Of a DNA stretch of 64,000 bases, positions 27,327-36,166 are shown piece by piece. The notes under the pieces are model-generated. The model did not search any database and was not told the origin of the DNA. It saw nothing but the letters and a program-made list of their open reading frames with translations. This stretch comes from Leptolyngbya sp. PCC 7375 (GTDB taxonomy: Bacteria; Cyanobacteriota; Cyanobacteriia; Phormidesmidales; Phormidesmidaceae). The first letter of the stretch is position 1; each line of letters begins with the position of its first letter. The stretch lies in the NCBI RefSeq assembly GCF_000316115.1, contig NZ_JH993797.1:6297961-6361960 (forward strand), in the 5' to 3' direction. The translations under genes were made by a program, and so were the position numbers.

Positions 27327-27596
27327 ATGGATACTGACTTGTCAAAAATTCAGCAATTGGTTGAAAGGCCAGGTGAAAGCCTCTCTGTTGAGTTGAAACG
27401 GTGGATTGACCCAGATCAGCCAGAAGGAAAAGCAAAAATTGCACGGGCAGCAATTGCTCTACGTAACTTTAACGGTGGCTATTTAGTTATTGGTTTCGAC
27501 AATGACACTTTAGAGCCAGATGTTAGAAATGCTCCCAATGACGTTAAATCTGTGTTCCATATCGACAAGATTCAAGGGATAGTATCTCGTTTATCT
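27327..27596 (+). pseudogene. AlbA_2 (Schlafen-like) protein, 3' truncated
   Basis: The first about 90 codons match the AlbA_2 ATP/nucleic-acid-binding domain: PGESLSVELKRWIDPDQPEG, ALRNFNGGYLVIGFDND and HIDKIQGIVSR. At about 27596 the sequence switches to a DUF4160 gene fragment in another frame and the open frame runs on out of phase to 27719. The rest of the protein is absent, so this is a 5' fragment left by recombination. Confidence 0.75.
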
Positions 27597-27739
27597 GATC
27601 TACACCCGAGACCATCATCCACCCCATGTCCATGTCAAACCCAGTCCCACTCGGCCAGAATGGGAACTGCTCATTTATCTTGGCAGACGCAAGGATGGCG
27701 GTCCCGACAACTACGGTAAATCATTTGGTGAAACCGATA

Positions 27740-28875
27740 TAGGAGTTACGCATTGACAAAAGTCCATCCATAGTATCAAGCGAAGGTGGCTTCTGTTGCA
27801 TGGTCCAGAATAAACTGACGGATGACTGGCACAAACAACTGTCTCGATATCTCGTAACAGTTTCCAATCACCCCTTGAATACACAAGGTTTGTAACTTAC
27901 CAAATGCTCGCAGTGCACAATAGAAATGATTGCGAATAGCCTGTTCATCTCGAACATAGAATCTCTCAATATTGCATACTTGTTTGATCACTCGATGAAA
28001 ACACTCGATTTGCCAATGCTCGTCATGGACTTGCTTGAATTCAGCCCGAGTCAAGTGATTCAATTGCTCTAGGGTAGGCTGGTAGATGATGTAATAACGG
28101 GGTTCGTTTTTGAACGACTGACAAAACACCTTAACCCAGCCAAACTCCTTGAGATACACCACTAATCCCGATTCTGGAATCTCTAAACTCTTTACCTGCA
28201 CTAGCTTGCCACGTTCCAAAGAGACCTTTCGATTATCGGCAATCCCGAATAGAAAACCCACTTTCTCGTTTCTGAGAAACTTCAGATTCTCAAGACTTGA
28301 ATACCAACTATCGCCCGTCACCCAGGTCGGTTTAATACCCCACTGCTTGACGTCGAGCACCATCTCTCTGAAATAGTCGTTTTTGGTTTTACCCTCCCGT
28401 TTATCGTAAATGCGAAAGTTAACGGGATATGAATGCCCGGATAGATCAGTGTAGTACAATGTAATGAGATTAATCCCTTTGACTGTCCGTTTATGTTTGC
28501 CTGACCAAAAATAGCCCACGAAGGCACTCTTTTTCTGGTCTCGATAGGGTTTATCTTCAACGCTATCATCCACACTCAACGTGCCACCGACTAATGTGAT
28601 CTCCTCTTTTACTTCGTTGAATAAATCTTCGGGTGTGTAACGTTCTCGTAATAAAAACCGATTCACACTATCGTGACTCACGTCTTCCAGGATTTCCGCT
28701 AACCGAACACAGCTGACATATTTGGGCTCTGCCATCAGGAATAAGGTGTAGAGGCTACAGTTGCAATGCGCCGTTGACGGTTTGGATAGCTCACGCATCG
28801 CTGGGTTAGACAGGAACAGATAGGGACACCTATATCACTTCATAGCTTTGCTATTTTGTCAATGCGTAAGTTCTA
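27740..28875. mobile_element. IS element, 1136 bp, IS4/IS701-like
   Basis: Terminal inverted repeats of 22 bp share TAG-A-TTACGCATTGACAAAA with two mismatches (27740-27761 and 28854-28875). The 5-bp direct repeat CGATA flanks it at 27735-27739 and 28876-28880. It holds one DDE transposase gene on the minus strand. The family call is from the transposase alone and is tentative. Confidence 0.88.
27776..28798 (-). CDS. DDE transposase (IS4-superfamily type)
   Basis: 340 residues, apparently intact. Likely catalytic residues: Asp in TLSVDDSVEDKPY, Asp in WVTGDSWYSSLENL and Glu in HWQIECFHRVIKQ, the W-x2-E-x6-K arrangement of IS4-like clades. The gene fills the element. It inserted into the DUF4160 gene after the codon for Asp in GETD. 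Confidence 0.85.
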   Translation of the reverse strand: MRELSKPSTAHCNCSLYTLFLMAEPKYVSCVRLAEILEDVSHDSVNRFLLRERYTPEDLFNEVKEEITLVGGTLSVDDSVEDKPYRDQKKSAFVGYFWSGKHKRTVKGINLITLYYTDLSGHSYPVNFRIYDKREGKTKNDYFREMVLDVKQWGIKPTWVTGDSWYSSLENLKFLRNEKVGFLFGIADNRKVSLERGKLVQVKSLEIPESGLVVYLKEFGWVKVFCQSFKNEPRYYIIYQPTLEQLNHLTRAEFKQVHDEHWQIECFHRVIKQVCNIERFYVRDEQAIRNHFYCALRAFGKLQTLCIQGVIGNCYEISRQLFVPVIRQFILDHATEATFA

Positions 28876-28924
28876 CGATATTCTATCGGGAAAAATCAAA
28901 GCCTCTAAAATAGATGAGTACGTC

Positions 28925-30258
28925 TAGTTCCAACTAAGTTTGTTTGGATATCATAAGGTCATCGAGTTTGGAGGCCAAGTATGATGGCCAAACGCAAGCA
29001 ACGAGGGACAGCAGGGGATAAAACGATCTGCCTGCCCATAGCCGATACCCTTGATTATGACCAGTTGGTTGAGGACCGTGAGGCCTACCGAGAGTACCTG
29101 AACGAGCAAATAGCCAGCTATCCGGAGCTGTTCCCCGAGGGAATTGAGGAGGGATATCGGTTTCATGGGTGGGTGACCTCAGCTCGCCAGCACCTAAAAA
29201 CACGTCGTATTTATCTTCCCAACCAAAAAACGGCCTATCAACTGCGTCCCGATTTCGTCACCCCTTATATGAGTGAAACGTCTGAGCTAGCGGGCAAAGC
29301 GATGTATTTGAGAAAGCATGGCCTCTCCTATGATGGGATTGCTTACGTATTGGGTCGCTCGGAGATGCATTGGTATCGGTTGTGTCAATCTCTTGGCAGA
29401 GCATCCATTGTCGGAACAACGTTGAAAACAGAAGAGTCGCTCCCCCCCATCTAGTGGCCGATGAAAAGCATTGTAGCCATCAAGGAGAGCGTATCTATTG
29501 GGCGGTGACAGCGGCTAAAGGCTGTATTGTAGGCAGTGGTTTGAGCCCAACGGCTGGATACGAGGACTTGCAAGCGGCTTATGGGGACTTTGAGCAAGAG
29601 ATGAGCGACCATGCCCCTGACTATTGCCCTGAGACGGTCACCACGGATGGATGGGACGCGACTCGTCGAGCCTGGGAAACCCTATTCCCTGGCATTACCT
29701 GGATTCTGTGCTTTCTACATGAGGTAATTAAAGTGCGTGATTGGTGTCGCTCTAAGCCTGATTTACGCACCTGCTTAACCGACAAGCTTTGGCATATTTA
29801 TCACGCTACTGGCAAACGTCAATTTGCTCAACGATTGCGTCGTTTTCTCGAATGGACACAATCGGTGGATCTTCCCAACGCCATCAATGACCGGTTACAA
29901 CGACTCAGAGAAAAATCTCTATTTTTCCAGAGAGCCTTTGACGTTCCTGATGCCTATCGCACCAGTAATCAAGTGGATCGCCCCATGAACTATCTTGACC
30001 GAGCACTCTATGCCATGCAAGATTTTCATGGGTCTTGGGAGGCCGCTGAGTTATCCGTTCGCTCCATGGCGATGCTGTGGAATTTTCATCCATTCTGTCG
30101 TAAAACTCAGCAGCAAAATGAAGGCTGTTTGTGTCCCTTTGAGAAACTCAATGGCTTCCGATATCATGACGACTGGATGCGTAATTTGTTAATTGCCTCT
30201 TCTCTCAATGGACGGAGACCGTTGATTAAATCCTCTCACACAAACTGAGGTGGAATCA
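28925..30258. mobile_element. Second IS element, about 1.33 kb, frameshifted transposase
   Basis: Ends share TTCCA-CT-AGTTTGT-TG as inverted repeats (about 28925-28946 and 30237-30258). The exact 8-bp repeat GAGTACGT lies at 28916-28923 and 30259-30266, leaving one extra C at 28924. It sits only about 50 bp from the first IS, in the same host gene. Confidence 0.82.
28981..30248 (+). CDS. DDE transposase in two overlapping frames
   Basis: The first frame (28981-29454, 157 residues) ends just after a run of seven C at 29439-29445. The second frame, one base back, continues HLVADEKHCSHQGERIYWAV to 30248. Joined by a -1 shift the product is about 420 residues. Candidate catalytic residues are Asp in VADEKH, Asp in VTTDGWDATRRAWETLFPG and Glu in FHGSWEAAELSVRS. 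I cannot assign an IS family. The C-run shift may be programmed or simply an inactivating mutation. Confidence 0.75.
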
Positions 30259-30579
30259 GAGTACGTTAACCTGCTTGCCCAAAATCTTGACCAAGCCTGG
30301 GAAGTCTGGGATTCAATTTACGGAGATACCCAATTGATTTTGCCGTCGCAGCTAGCTGGTGGCGGGAACAAGCTATTTGACGATAGGAAAGTAAGGGGGA
30401 ATTGGCGGTTGCGATCTCAGCATGGGTAATCGCCATCATTAGCCCAAATCCTGGCGACCGTTACCTTTAATCGTTGTGGGCTGCTCCATCGTTGCTGTCA
30501 GTTGTGAACAGCTCTAAGTTGCCCAGGGATGGTGGTGAGGTTAGGATTGAGGAAGTTGCGAACGCAGAATGGATAGTCA

Positions 30580-31539
30580 TCATTTTGATTTGCTTGTATC
30601 ACCATCTTCCTCAGACGAGAGTTGATTATTATCTGGATGTAAAACAGAATCACTAGGATAGGGCACTCGTCCTGAAGGTACAACAGCAGAAGCAAGACCC
30701 AAATGGACCTCTTGATCATCAAAAAAGATTTGGGCTTTGAATGCTTTCAAAATCTTGTCCTTAGAAACCCCGCCAAGGAAAAAAGCTGCGTCAACTCGTA
30801 CTCCCCATGTTCTCAATGTTTTGATTACTCGTTCGTGAGCTGGGCTGTTACGAGCAGTTACAATCGCAATACGTACTGGAGCATCAGCGGGTTCAAATTC
30901 TTGCTGTATAAAACCTAAGGTCTTGAGCAGCTTAGCAAATGGACCTTCTGGCAAAGGTCTATCCACATTCTTCAATTCGTTTTCATAGAAAGCCTCTAAT
31001 CCTTTATCTCGATAGATTGCTTCAGACTCTTCAGAAAAGAGAACGGCATCCGCATCAAAGGCAATTCGAACTTTATCTCCATCAACAGAGTTGTCGTCAG
31101 GTGGGTTATAGAGCATTGCAGCTGCAACACCTGCATCAACTGCAACTTGTACATCTTTTTCGGCTTTAGATAAAAATAGATCGATATCAAAAGCTTCTAA
31201 GTAAGGAGCTAAAGCTTCTCCCCCGGACAAAGCAGCTCTCGTGATATCTAAGTTGTAGTGCTCGATAGAATTAAAAATACGAAGACCAGTATCTGGACTA
31301 TTTCTGGACATAATAATGACCTCAACCAACCGATCTTTCTTCAGATCATTAAGGGCAAGGAGCCCTTTGACTAAGGGGAATGCAGTTCCAGGCTGTAAAA
31401 TCTCATTTTCGTTTTCCAACTGATATTGGATATATTTCTCAAGTCCCTGTTCGTTATAAATTTGATTCTCTGTCTCTAAATTGAACAGCGCGCGAGATGA
31501 GATACCTATTACCAATAAGTCAGATAAGTTATAAGGCAT
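30580..31539 (-). CDS. Cytosolic 5'-nucleotidase family protein
   Basis: 319 residues. It matches the NT5C1-like 5'-nucleotidase family: LVIGISSRALFNLETENQIY, IIMSRNSPDTGLRIFNSI, RIAFDADAVLFSEESE with the acidic DxD, IAIVTARNSPAHERVI and the late AQIFFDDQEVHLG. These enzymes dephosphorylate nucleoside monophosphates with Mg2+. The C-terminus is polar (SSEEDGDTSKSK). It lies between decayed mobile genes, so it is probably accessory cargo. Confidence 0.85.
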   Translation of the reverse strand: MPYNLSDLLVIGISSRALFNLETENQIYNEQGLEKYIQYQLENENEILQPGTAFPLVKGLLALNDLKKDRLVEVIIMSRNSPDTGLRIFNSIEHYNLDITRAALSGGEALAPYLEAFDIDLFLSKAEKDVQVAVDAGVAAAMLYNPPDDNSVDGDKVRIAFDADAVLFSEESEAIYRDKGLEAFYENELKNVDRPLPEGPFAKLLKTLGFIQQEFEPADAPVRIAIVTARNSPAHERVIKTLRTWGVRVDAAFFLGGVSKDKILKAFKAQIFFDDQEVHLGLASAVVPSGRVPYPSDSVLHPDNNQLSSEEDGDTSKSK

Positions 31540-31581
31540 ACTTCAAGGACTCTTGAATCTACTGTCTATGTAATAACCTCT

Positions 31582-32154
31582 TTACTGCCCCAACCGCTTT
31601 CTATCCCCCCGAACCTGGCCCACTTGCTTTAAAGTCATCCCTGCAATCAAAGCCACACCACCAAAGATATACAGCGACTTATTCCTCGTCCCCATCCCAA
31701 TAAATCGCACCACTCCAACCGCCATCAGGCAAGCAATCAGAATCGGCATGATCACCACATATTGAGTATGTTGAGGACTCGCTGACTGATTCAACCCTAA
31801 CCGCTCATTCCTGATCACTTTCTTAGCCAGCATCGGATTGCGACCTGCTAGCGGTTGCAATTCCTCCAACCGAGACCGACTCAACTGCAACCCCAATCCG
31901 CTCCCCTCGGCCTGCATCGTCTCGCGGATCAACTTATCGCTGGGAAGCTCTAATTCAACCTCCAGTATCTCCAAGAAAATATCCCGACCAGGATTTGCCG
32001 CTGCAAAGCAGATGATCTTTACGCCATTTGCGATCGCATCCTCTAATCAATACCTCACCCCCGTCGTCAATCGCTTTGCCTCAAGAAAAAGCAGTAACGT
32101 CTGAGAACCAATATTTTCAGCGATTTCATCCTTGAGCGCATCCATGGTCATCGC
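31582..32154 (-). pseudogene. Decayed partial copy of the 62.5-kb mobile-element gene
   Basis: Nucleotide and protein sequence follow 62524-63095 closely (shared TQYVVIMPILIACLMA, ELQPLAGRNPMLA, ELELPSDKLIRETMQAE), with scattered differences. The upstream part is broken: the Trp codon of RYWLEDAI is a stop here. Matching ends abruptly at about 32154 where integrase-remnant DNA begins. Only the C-terminal 130 codons stay open. Two transmembrane helices remain in that part. Confidence 0.85.
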
Positions 32155-33131
32155 CAGTTTTACTATTAGCTAATAAGCTCTGGACTGATTTTGAAAGCTT
32201 TTTCTTGCCCTTAACCACATACCTCAATATCTCCAGCGCTGGGCAGTTCTCCGCCAGCATTCGGGACACTTCAGACAGTTTTGAAGTACTTACGTACTCA
32301 GTGATACGACCCTGGGGAGAATCCCACCGATAGTAGTAGCTGATACTCGGCGTCTTTCGTTTTCGATTGCCAGTTCGGGACTCCAGCCAGCCGCTAGCTT
32401 GTCCCTTCTGATTATGCTTTCGGTTCTTAGACTGACTGCTGTCAGTGATTACCGACTTTGCTATAGTCGGAGGCTGCTGTCGACAGTTCTTTGATATCAC
32501 AGCATTCCAGTGGTGGTATGCCGTGATGGGCTCCCCGTTTGTATGAGCGTGGATCTCAATAAAACCGTCAGATTCGCCAGTCTCCCATAGGCCATACAGT
32601 AAAATTCACGGCTACGAGTGCCCGGTTTAGACCCCTTTAAAAGCTCTGACCGCAATAGATCTAGCGTCAGTATCTTCTCCTGCGGCAGACGATTAAAAAA
32701 CAACCGATAGTTCTGCTGATACGAGTTTTCCTTCGTCAGCGTTCTAGGTGTAGAAGCCCAGTGGTCAGCCTCATATTTCTCAACCCACTCCGCCACCGTC
32801 TTTGCTGGCCTCTGCTTTCCCTTCAAGTAAGGTCCCCAGTCAAACCGACTCCAAACAGCTGACTGTCTATCTTCTGGGCTTTCGCCTTCGCTACCTTAAG
32901 CCCCGCCATCGAAGCATTACAGTTCAGCGCCAGTTCCACCCGTCGCGGCTTATACTGTCCCGGCCTCGGCGGAAATGAATCATCCGCCTTGCCTCGGATA
33001 TACAATTTTTCCCCTTTTTGCCGCAAACTGACCTTTTCCAGTTGCTGGTTAATCGCTTGCAGGCGGGGGCCTATATCGACTTTTTCAGGTGCAAAATTCT
33101 TCCCCATATCTTCCCCAAAAACAGTCCACAA
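32155..33131 (-). pseudogene. Tyrosine integrase remnant in three frames, catalytic domain missing
   Basis: Three minus-strand frames follow one another: 33131-32823, 32826-32497 and 32500-about 32155. The first holds an arm-binding-like N-terminus; the second the core SAM-like segment (TVAEWVEKYEADHWASTPRT and FFNRLPQEKILTLDLL); the third a basic domain (YYYRWDSPQGRITEYVS). No R/H/R/Y catalytic region follows. It begins 83 bp from a partial tRNA-Ser, the usual position of an integrase that used that tRNA as its target. Confidence 0.65.
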
Positions 33132-33213
33132 TCACCTGTTTTCGGCTCAAAAAAGCTGCTTTGAGGAAGTCTTTCTCAGTTTGTTGTCAAAGGCCGAAAC
33201 CCTTGCTATTAAA

Positions 33214-33290
33214 CGGAGAGGGGGGGATTCGAACCCCCGATGAACCGAAGCCCATAATAGATTTCGAATCTGTGAAGGCGGTGATTGAAA
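33214..33290 (-). other. 3'-half tRNA-Ser(CGA) attachment-site scar
   Basis: On the minus strand the sequence gives an anticodon loop TTCGAAA (CGA at 33264-33266), a long variable arm, the T-arm GGGGGTTCGAATCCCCC and the acceptor 3' strand CCTCTCCG, ending at 33214. No matching GGAGAGG acceptor 5' strand is present, and the D-arm is not recognisable, so it cannot fold into a tRNA. This is what remains at one end after integration at a tRNA-Ser gene. Confidence 0.75.
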
Positions 33291-33408
33291 GCCTTGTCGG
33301 ATAAGGGCTCTAGGTTTTAACCTAGTTCGTTTCCCCAGAACTTCCCTAAAACTAGTCTATTATATAGCGCTGGTTTTCTGAGCTGAGTGGGGTTGAGTAC
33401 TTGAAGGG

Positions 33409-33789
33409 CTAGTATTCCCGAATGGTGAAGATCTGCTGGCTGGATTTGGGTTGGTTTTGCTTTAGAACCCTGATGAGTCGGTTAGTAAGGCTGGTTTGGG
33501 TTTCTAGGTAGACATGTAGAGTCTGGACCTGATCGGTATAGCTGCGGTCGTCTTTACAGATGATGATGCCGCTGTGATCAGGGCTTTTGCGGTGCAAGTT
33601 GATGAAGTCTTGGCGGTTGAGGGTGATGACGACTCGGTTATTTTGGGTGGCGTAGGTGAGGACGTCTTTGTCGGGGATGCCTTGGTTGGCTTGACCTGCG
33701 TCGTAGGAGGTGAGGACGTCGTAGCCGAGATTGCGGAGGAGGACCACCATGTCGATGGGGAAATTTTCGTTGGAGTAGAGATCAACCAT
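33409..33789 (-). CDS. DUF5615 PIN-like toxin
   Basis: 126 residues. The opening (MVDLYSNENFPIDMVVLLRN) and GYDVLTSYDAGQANQGIPD, with Asp in DKDVLTYAT and RVVITLNRQDFINLH, match the DUF5615 PIN-like family. These are encoded with DUF433 proteins as type II toxin-antitoxin pairs. Its start overlaps the DUF433 stop by 8 bp. Confidence 0.85.
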   Translation of the reverse strand: MVDLYSNENFPIDMVVLLRNLGYDVLTSYDAGQANQGIPDKDVLTYATQNNRVVITLNRQDFINLHRKSPDHSGIIICKDDRSYTDQVQTLHVYLETQTSLTNRLIRVLKQNQPKSSQQIFTIREY

Positions 33790-34102
33790 GGGCTAGGTCG
33801 TCTTGGATGATTTGGTCGATTTCGGTTTGGTTTTCTTGGTAGTAGGCCCAGGCGGCGTCGAGGTCGGCGGGGATGAGGCTGGGGTAGTTGCGGAGGAGTT
33901 CTGTGGAGTCGGCTCCTTGTTGGTGGAAGGATACGAGGGTCCAGACGGGGATGCGCGTGTTGCGGATGCGGGCCTGACCGCCACAAACGCCGGGGGTTTT
34001 TTGGATACTGCGAGCGTGGAGTTTAGTGCGCAGTAGTTTATTTTCCTCAGGGGTGAGGGATTCGATGACTTGGATAAGGGAGTCGATCAGCTGGGTGTTC
34101 AT
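33782..34102 (-). CDS. DUF433 antitoxin (VapB45-like)
   Basis: 106 residues from the ATG at 34102; the frame is open further upstream but without homology. The DUF433 winged-helix core is TPGVCGGQARIRNTRIPVWT, followed by LVSFHQQGADSTELLRNYPS and LDAAWAYYQENQTEID. It should bind its own promoter and neutralise the downstream DUF5615 toxin. Confidence 0.85.
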   Translation of the reverse strand: MNTQLIDSLIQVIESLTPEENKLLRTKLHARSIQKTPGVCGGQARIRNTRIPVWTLVSFHQQGADSTELLRNYPSLIPADLDAAWAYYQENQTEIDQIIQDDLAHG

Positions 34103-34170
34103 GGAATACTCCGCAGCACTGGTTTGGTCGGGTGTGTTGCTATGAATGACTTTCAAATGATAATTGGATT

Positions 34171-35157
34171 TTATGGGGCCTGGGGTGTTGGTGGTTGAGT
34201 CCGTGGTCCATTGGGACCGATTTCTAAGTGCCATTCGGGGTGGGTTTGGATGGCGGTGCGGACGCCTTTGCGGCAGGTGGGATTTTGCCAAAGCATTTGA
34301 TAGCGCTGTAGGCGCTGGTCTGGGGTCTCCTCATTTGGGGGAATGGGAGTGAGACGTTGCTGAACTTGGCGCTGGTTTTCGAGCCATTGGAGGTATTCGG
34401 TGTAAAGGCGATTACCGTATTTGCGAATCCAGCCTTGGGCGGCGCTTTGTTTGGAGGCGGGTGGCTCAGGGAGGAGGGGGATTTTGTTTTTTATTACGAA
34501 CGCGAAAAAATCGGGGTCATCCTCGGCGGAAAAATCTAACCATTGCTGAGGTCCGGGAAGTGATGCCTCACCCGTTTGGGGTTGCTCAGGTGCATCTGGG
34601 GATAGCGTGATGCCTTGGCTATTGGGCTGCTCTAGCTCTGGGGAAAGCGAAGCGATTTTCTCTCTCTTTTTTAAAGAAGAGTTGGAAGGAAGCTGAGAAG
34701 GATCTGGGGAGTTGGGAAATGCTTGCTGGGATTCGGTTTCGTCGGCTGATTGTGTCTGGGCTGTCTCAGGTTGTGTCAAATTGATCACTTGGGGTGACAG
34801 GTTTGTCACAGGTGAGTCAATTTGCCTCAGGGTGGGGACGCGCAAATTAACGCTGCCTTTGATATGTTCTTCTAGTTTGCCGTTGGCGATCAGTTCGGCT
34901 TTGGCGCGGTAGAAGGTACGACGGTTGATGTGCCATTCGCGGCAGAACTGGGAGATGTTTTCGACGCGGAACCACCAGCCTTGCTTTCTGAGGGCAAGGA
35001 TGAGGTGGTAGAGGTACCCAGCGGGGGTGTAGAAGTGGTCGAGCCAGTTTTGGTGAACGGCTTCTGGGGTAAGTCTGAGGTGTGAGCGGGTAGTGCTTTT
35101 TGCAGGCTGCAGACTATGTCCTCCGTCGTAGGCACTCGGAGAATTTTCTGTCATCAT
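34171..35157 (-). CDS. Mobile-element DNA-binding protein, HTH type
   Basis: 328 residues. Residues about 55-100 form a winged-helix-like segment (VENISQFCREWHINRRTFYR, then AKAELIANGKLEE). A long Ser/Pro/Gln-rich linker follows, and the C-terminus (about 225-300) contains a second folded part (YGNRLYTEYLQWLENQRQVQ). Proteins like this accompany plasmid or integrative-element regions in cyanobacteria. A replication or regulatory role is possible but unproven. Confidence 0.6.
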   Translation of the reverse strand: MMTENSPSAYDGGHSLQPAKSTTRSHLRLTPEAVHQNWLDHFYTPAGYLYHLILALRKQGWWFRVENISQFCREWHINRRTFYRAKAELIANGKLEEHIKGSVNLRVPTLRQIDSPVTNLSPQVINLTQPETAQTQSADETESQQAFPNSPDPSQLPSNSSLKKREKIASLSPELEQPNSQGITLSPDAPEQPQTGEASLPGPQQWLDFSAEDDPDFFAFVIKNKIPLLPEPPASKQSAAQGWIRKYGNRLYTEYLQWLENQRQVQQRLTPIPPNEETPDQRLQRYQMLWQNPTCRKGVRTAIQTHPEWHLEIGPNGPRTQPPTPQAP

Positions 35158-35177
35158 AGGACTAGTTAATTTTACGG

Positions 35178-35213
35178 ATGCCCCGGAGCTGTGTCAGGCG
35201 TGGGGCATTTTTT
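35178..35213 (+). terminator. Hairpin with T tract between two minus-strand genes
   Basis: ATGCCCC (35178-35184) pairs with GGGGCAT (35202-35208), followed by TTTTTT on the plus strand. The neighbouring genes run on the minus strand, so it would stop transcription entering from the left, or it is a relic. Confidence 0.5.
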
Positions 35214-35230
35214 ATGGAATTTGGTGGTGG

Positions 35231-35410
35231 CTAGGCGGCTCGTTCTTGGCGGTTAAGCAGGGTTTCGAGAGCTTCTTCAATCAGGTCTGAGAGTGAGCGT
35301 TTTTGTTGGATGGCGCTGATCTGTGCCCGTTGTTTGAGCTCGGGCGTCATGCGGATGGTTAAGTTTTGCCGAGGGGGCTTCGGGAGAAGGGCGCTTTTTA
35401 TGACCGACAT
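35231..35410 (-). CDS. Small ribbon-helix-helix protein
   Basis: 59 residues. A basic N-terminus is followed by a ribbon strand (RQNLTIRMTPELKQRAQISA) and the helix-turn-helix-like pair RSLSDLIEEALETLLNR of the RHH fold. Such proteins bind operators as dimers and serve as antitoxins or partition/copy-control regulators. No toxin gene is adjacent. The ATG is taken at 35410. Confidence 0.7.
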   Translation of the reverse strand: MSVIKSALLPKPPRQNLTIRMTPELKQRAQISAIQQKRSLSDLIEEALETLLNRQERAA

Positions 35411-35510
35411 ATAAATCTAAATTGTTTGACTAATCGATCATGTTAATTATGAGTGATTATTTAGTCAAGCAATTATGTGATGTCTGGCTTTATTATTTGG
35501 AGGTCAATCT

Positions 35511-36023
35511 TTGAAAGCACGTAAGAAGTCGGCTGTAGCGTTTGTGGACGAGGGTTTTTTGAAGCGATTGGGTGAGGTGGTGCACGAAATTCGTGGCGAC
35601 CAATCGCAGCGGCAGTTTGCGCGGAAGATGGAGGTGTCGCAGTCTACGGTGCAGCAGTGGGAGAATGGGCGAAATGTGCCGAGTTTGGAGAATCTGGAGA
35701 AGATTGCTCGGTTAAAGGGGATGCTGGTGGAGGATTTTATTGCTTTCCTTTATGGCCGCAGCCACGGGCCGACGCGGACTGACATCATGGCGCGGATTGG
35801 GGTGATGCAGCCGCAGGATTTTAGTCAGATTTTGCATATTATTGGGGACCGGATCGCGCCGCCTGGGGAGGAGACGTCGCCGGGAAAGCCGAAGGCCAAG
35901 AGTAAGAAGACATCCGCTAAGAGGAAGATGCGGGTGCCATTAGTGCTGGAGCAATACCTCGATCAGGATAAATCTGAGTCTCGGGCGATGGCTGCTGATA
36001 TTCGTGATTCGGATAATTCTTAG
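35511..36023 (+). CDS. XRE-family transcriptional regulator
   Basis: 170 residues. It starts at TTG, supported by GGAGG 7 bases upstream. Residues about 20-80 are an XRE helix-turn-helix (GDQSQRQFARKMEVSQSTVQ, then QWENGRNVPSLENLEKIARL). The C-terminal half has a lysine-rich stretch (KPKAKSKKTSAKRKMR) and an acidic end. Probable regulator of a mobile element or of the nuclease gene downstream (143 bp). Confidence 0.78.
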   Translation: MKARKKSAVAFVDEGFLKRLGEVVHEIRGDQSQRQFARKMEVSQSTVQQWENGRNVPSLENLEKIARLKGMLVEDFIAFLYGRSHGPTRTDIMARIGVMQPQDFSQILHIIGDRIAPPGEETSPGKPKAKSKKTSAKRKMRVPLVLEQYLDQDKSESRAMAADIRDSDNS

Positions 36024-36166
36024 ATGCTGGGTATCTCTTGGTTGCCACTGCTATGGGGCTGGGATAAGCGGTTTGTGACTAGGCATATTCTGGGATTGCG
36101 ATCGCAAGTCAATACGCTGTCTTATGGCGTTACCAGTAGCAAACATTTTGATGTAGAGAATCTGCT

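Larger units (their letters stand above)
27596..30380 (+). pseudogene. DUF4160 gene split by two insertion sequences, followed by a DUF2442 stub
   Basis: Three plus-strand pieces join into one reading frame once two IS elements are removed. 27598-27739 encodes LIYTRDHHPPHVHVK to KSFGETD; 28881-28923 continues ILSGKIKASKIDEYV; 30267-30333 ends NLLAQNLDQAWEVWDSIYGD and TQ. The HPPHVH core is the DUF4160 signature. The start codon is lost in the AlbA_2 junction. Directly after, 30334-30380 matches only the end of the DUF2442 gene intact at 60008-60289 (FAVAASWW), so about 235 bp of it are deleted. This was a DUF4160-DUF2442 pair, now dead. Confidence 0.82.

Noticed and set aside
33214..33310. 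A complete tRNA-Ser gene
   Set aside because: The acceptor 5' strand and D-arm are missing, so it cannot form a cloverleaf; recorded as an attachment scar.
33504..33986. Pro/Arg/Ser-rich minus-strand frame across the DUF433/DUF5615 pair
   Set aside because: Out-of-frame shadow of two recognised genes with GC-skewed codons.
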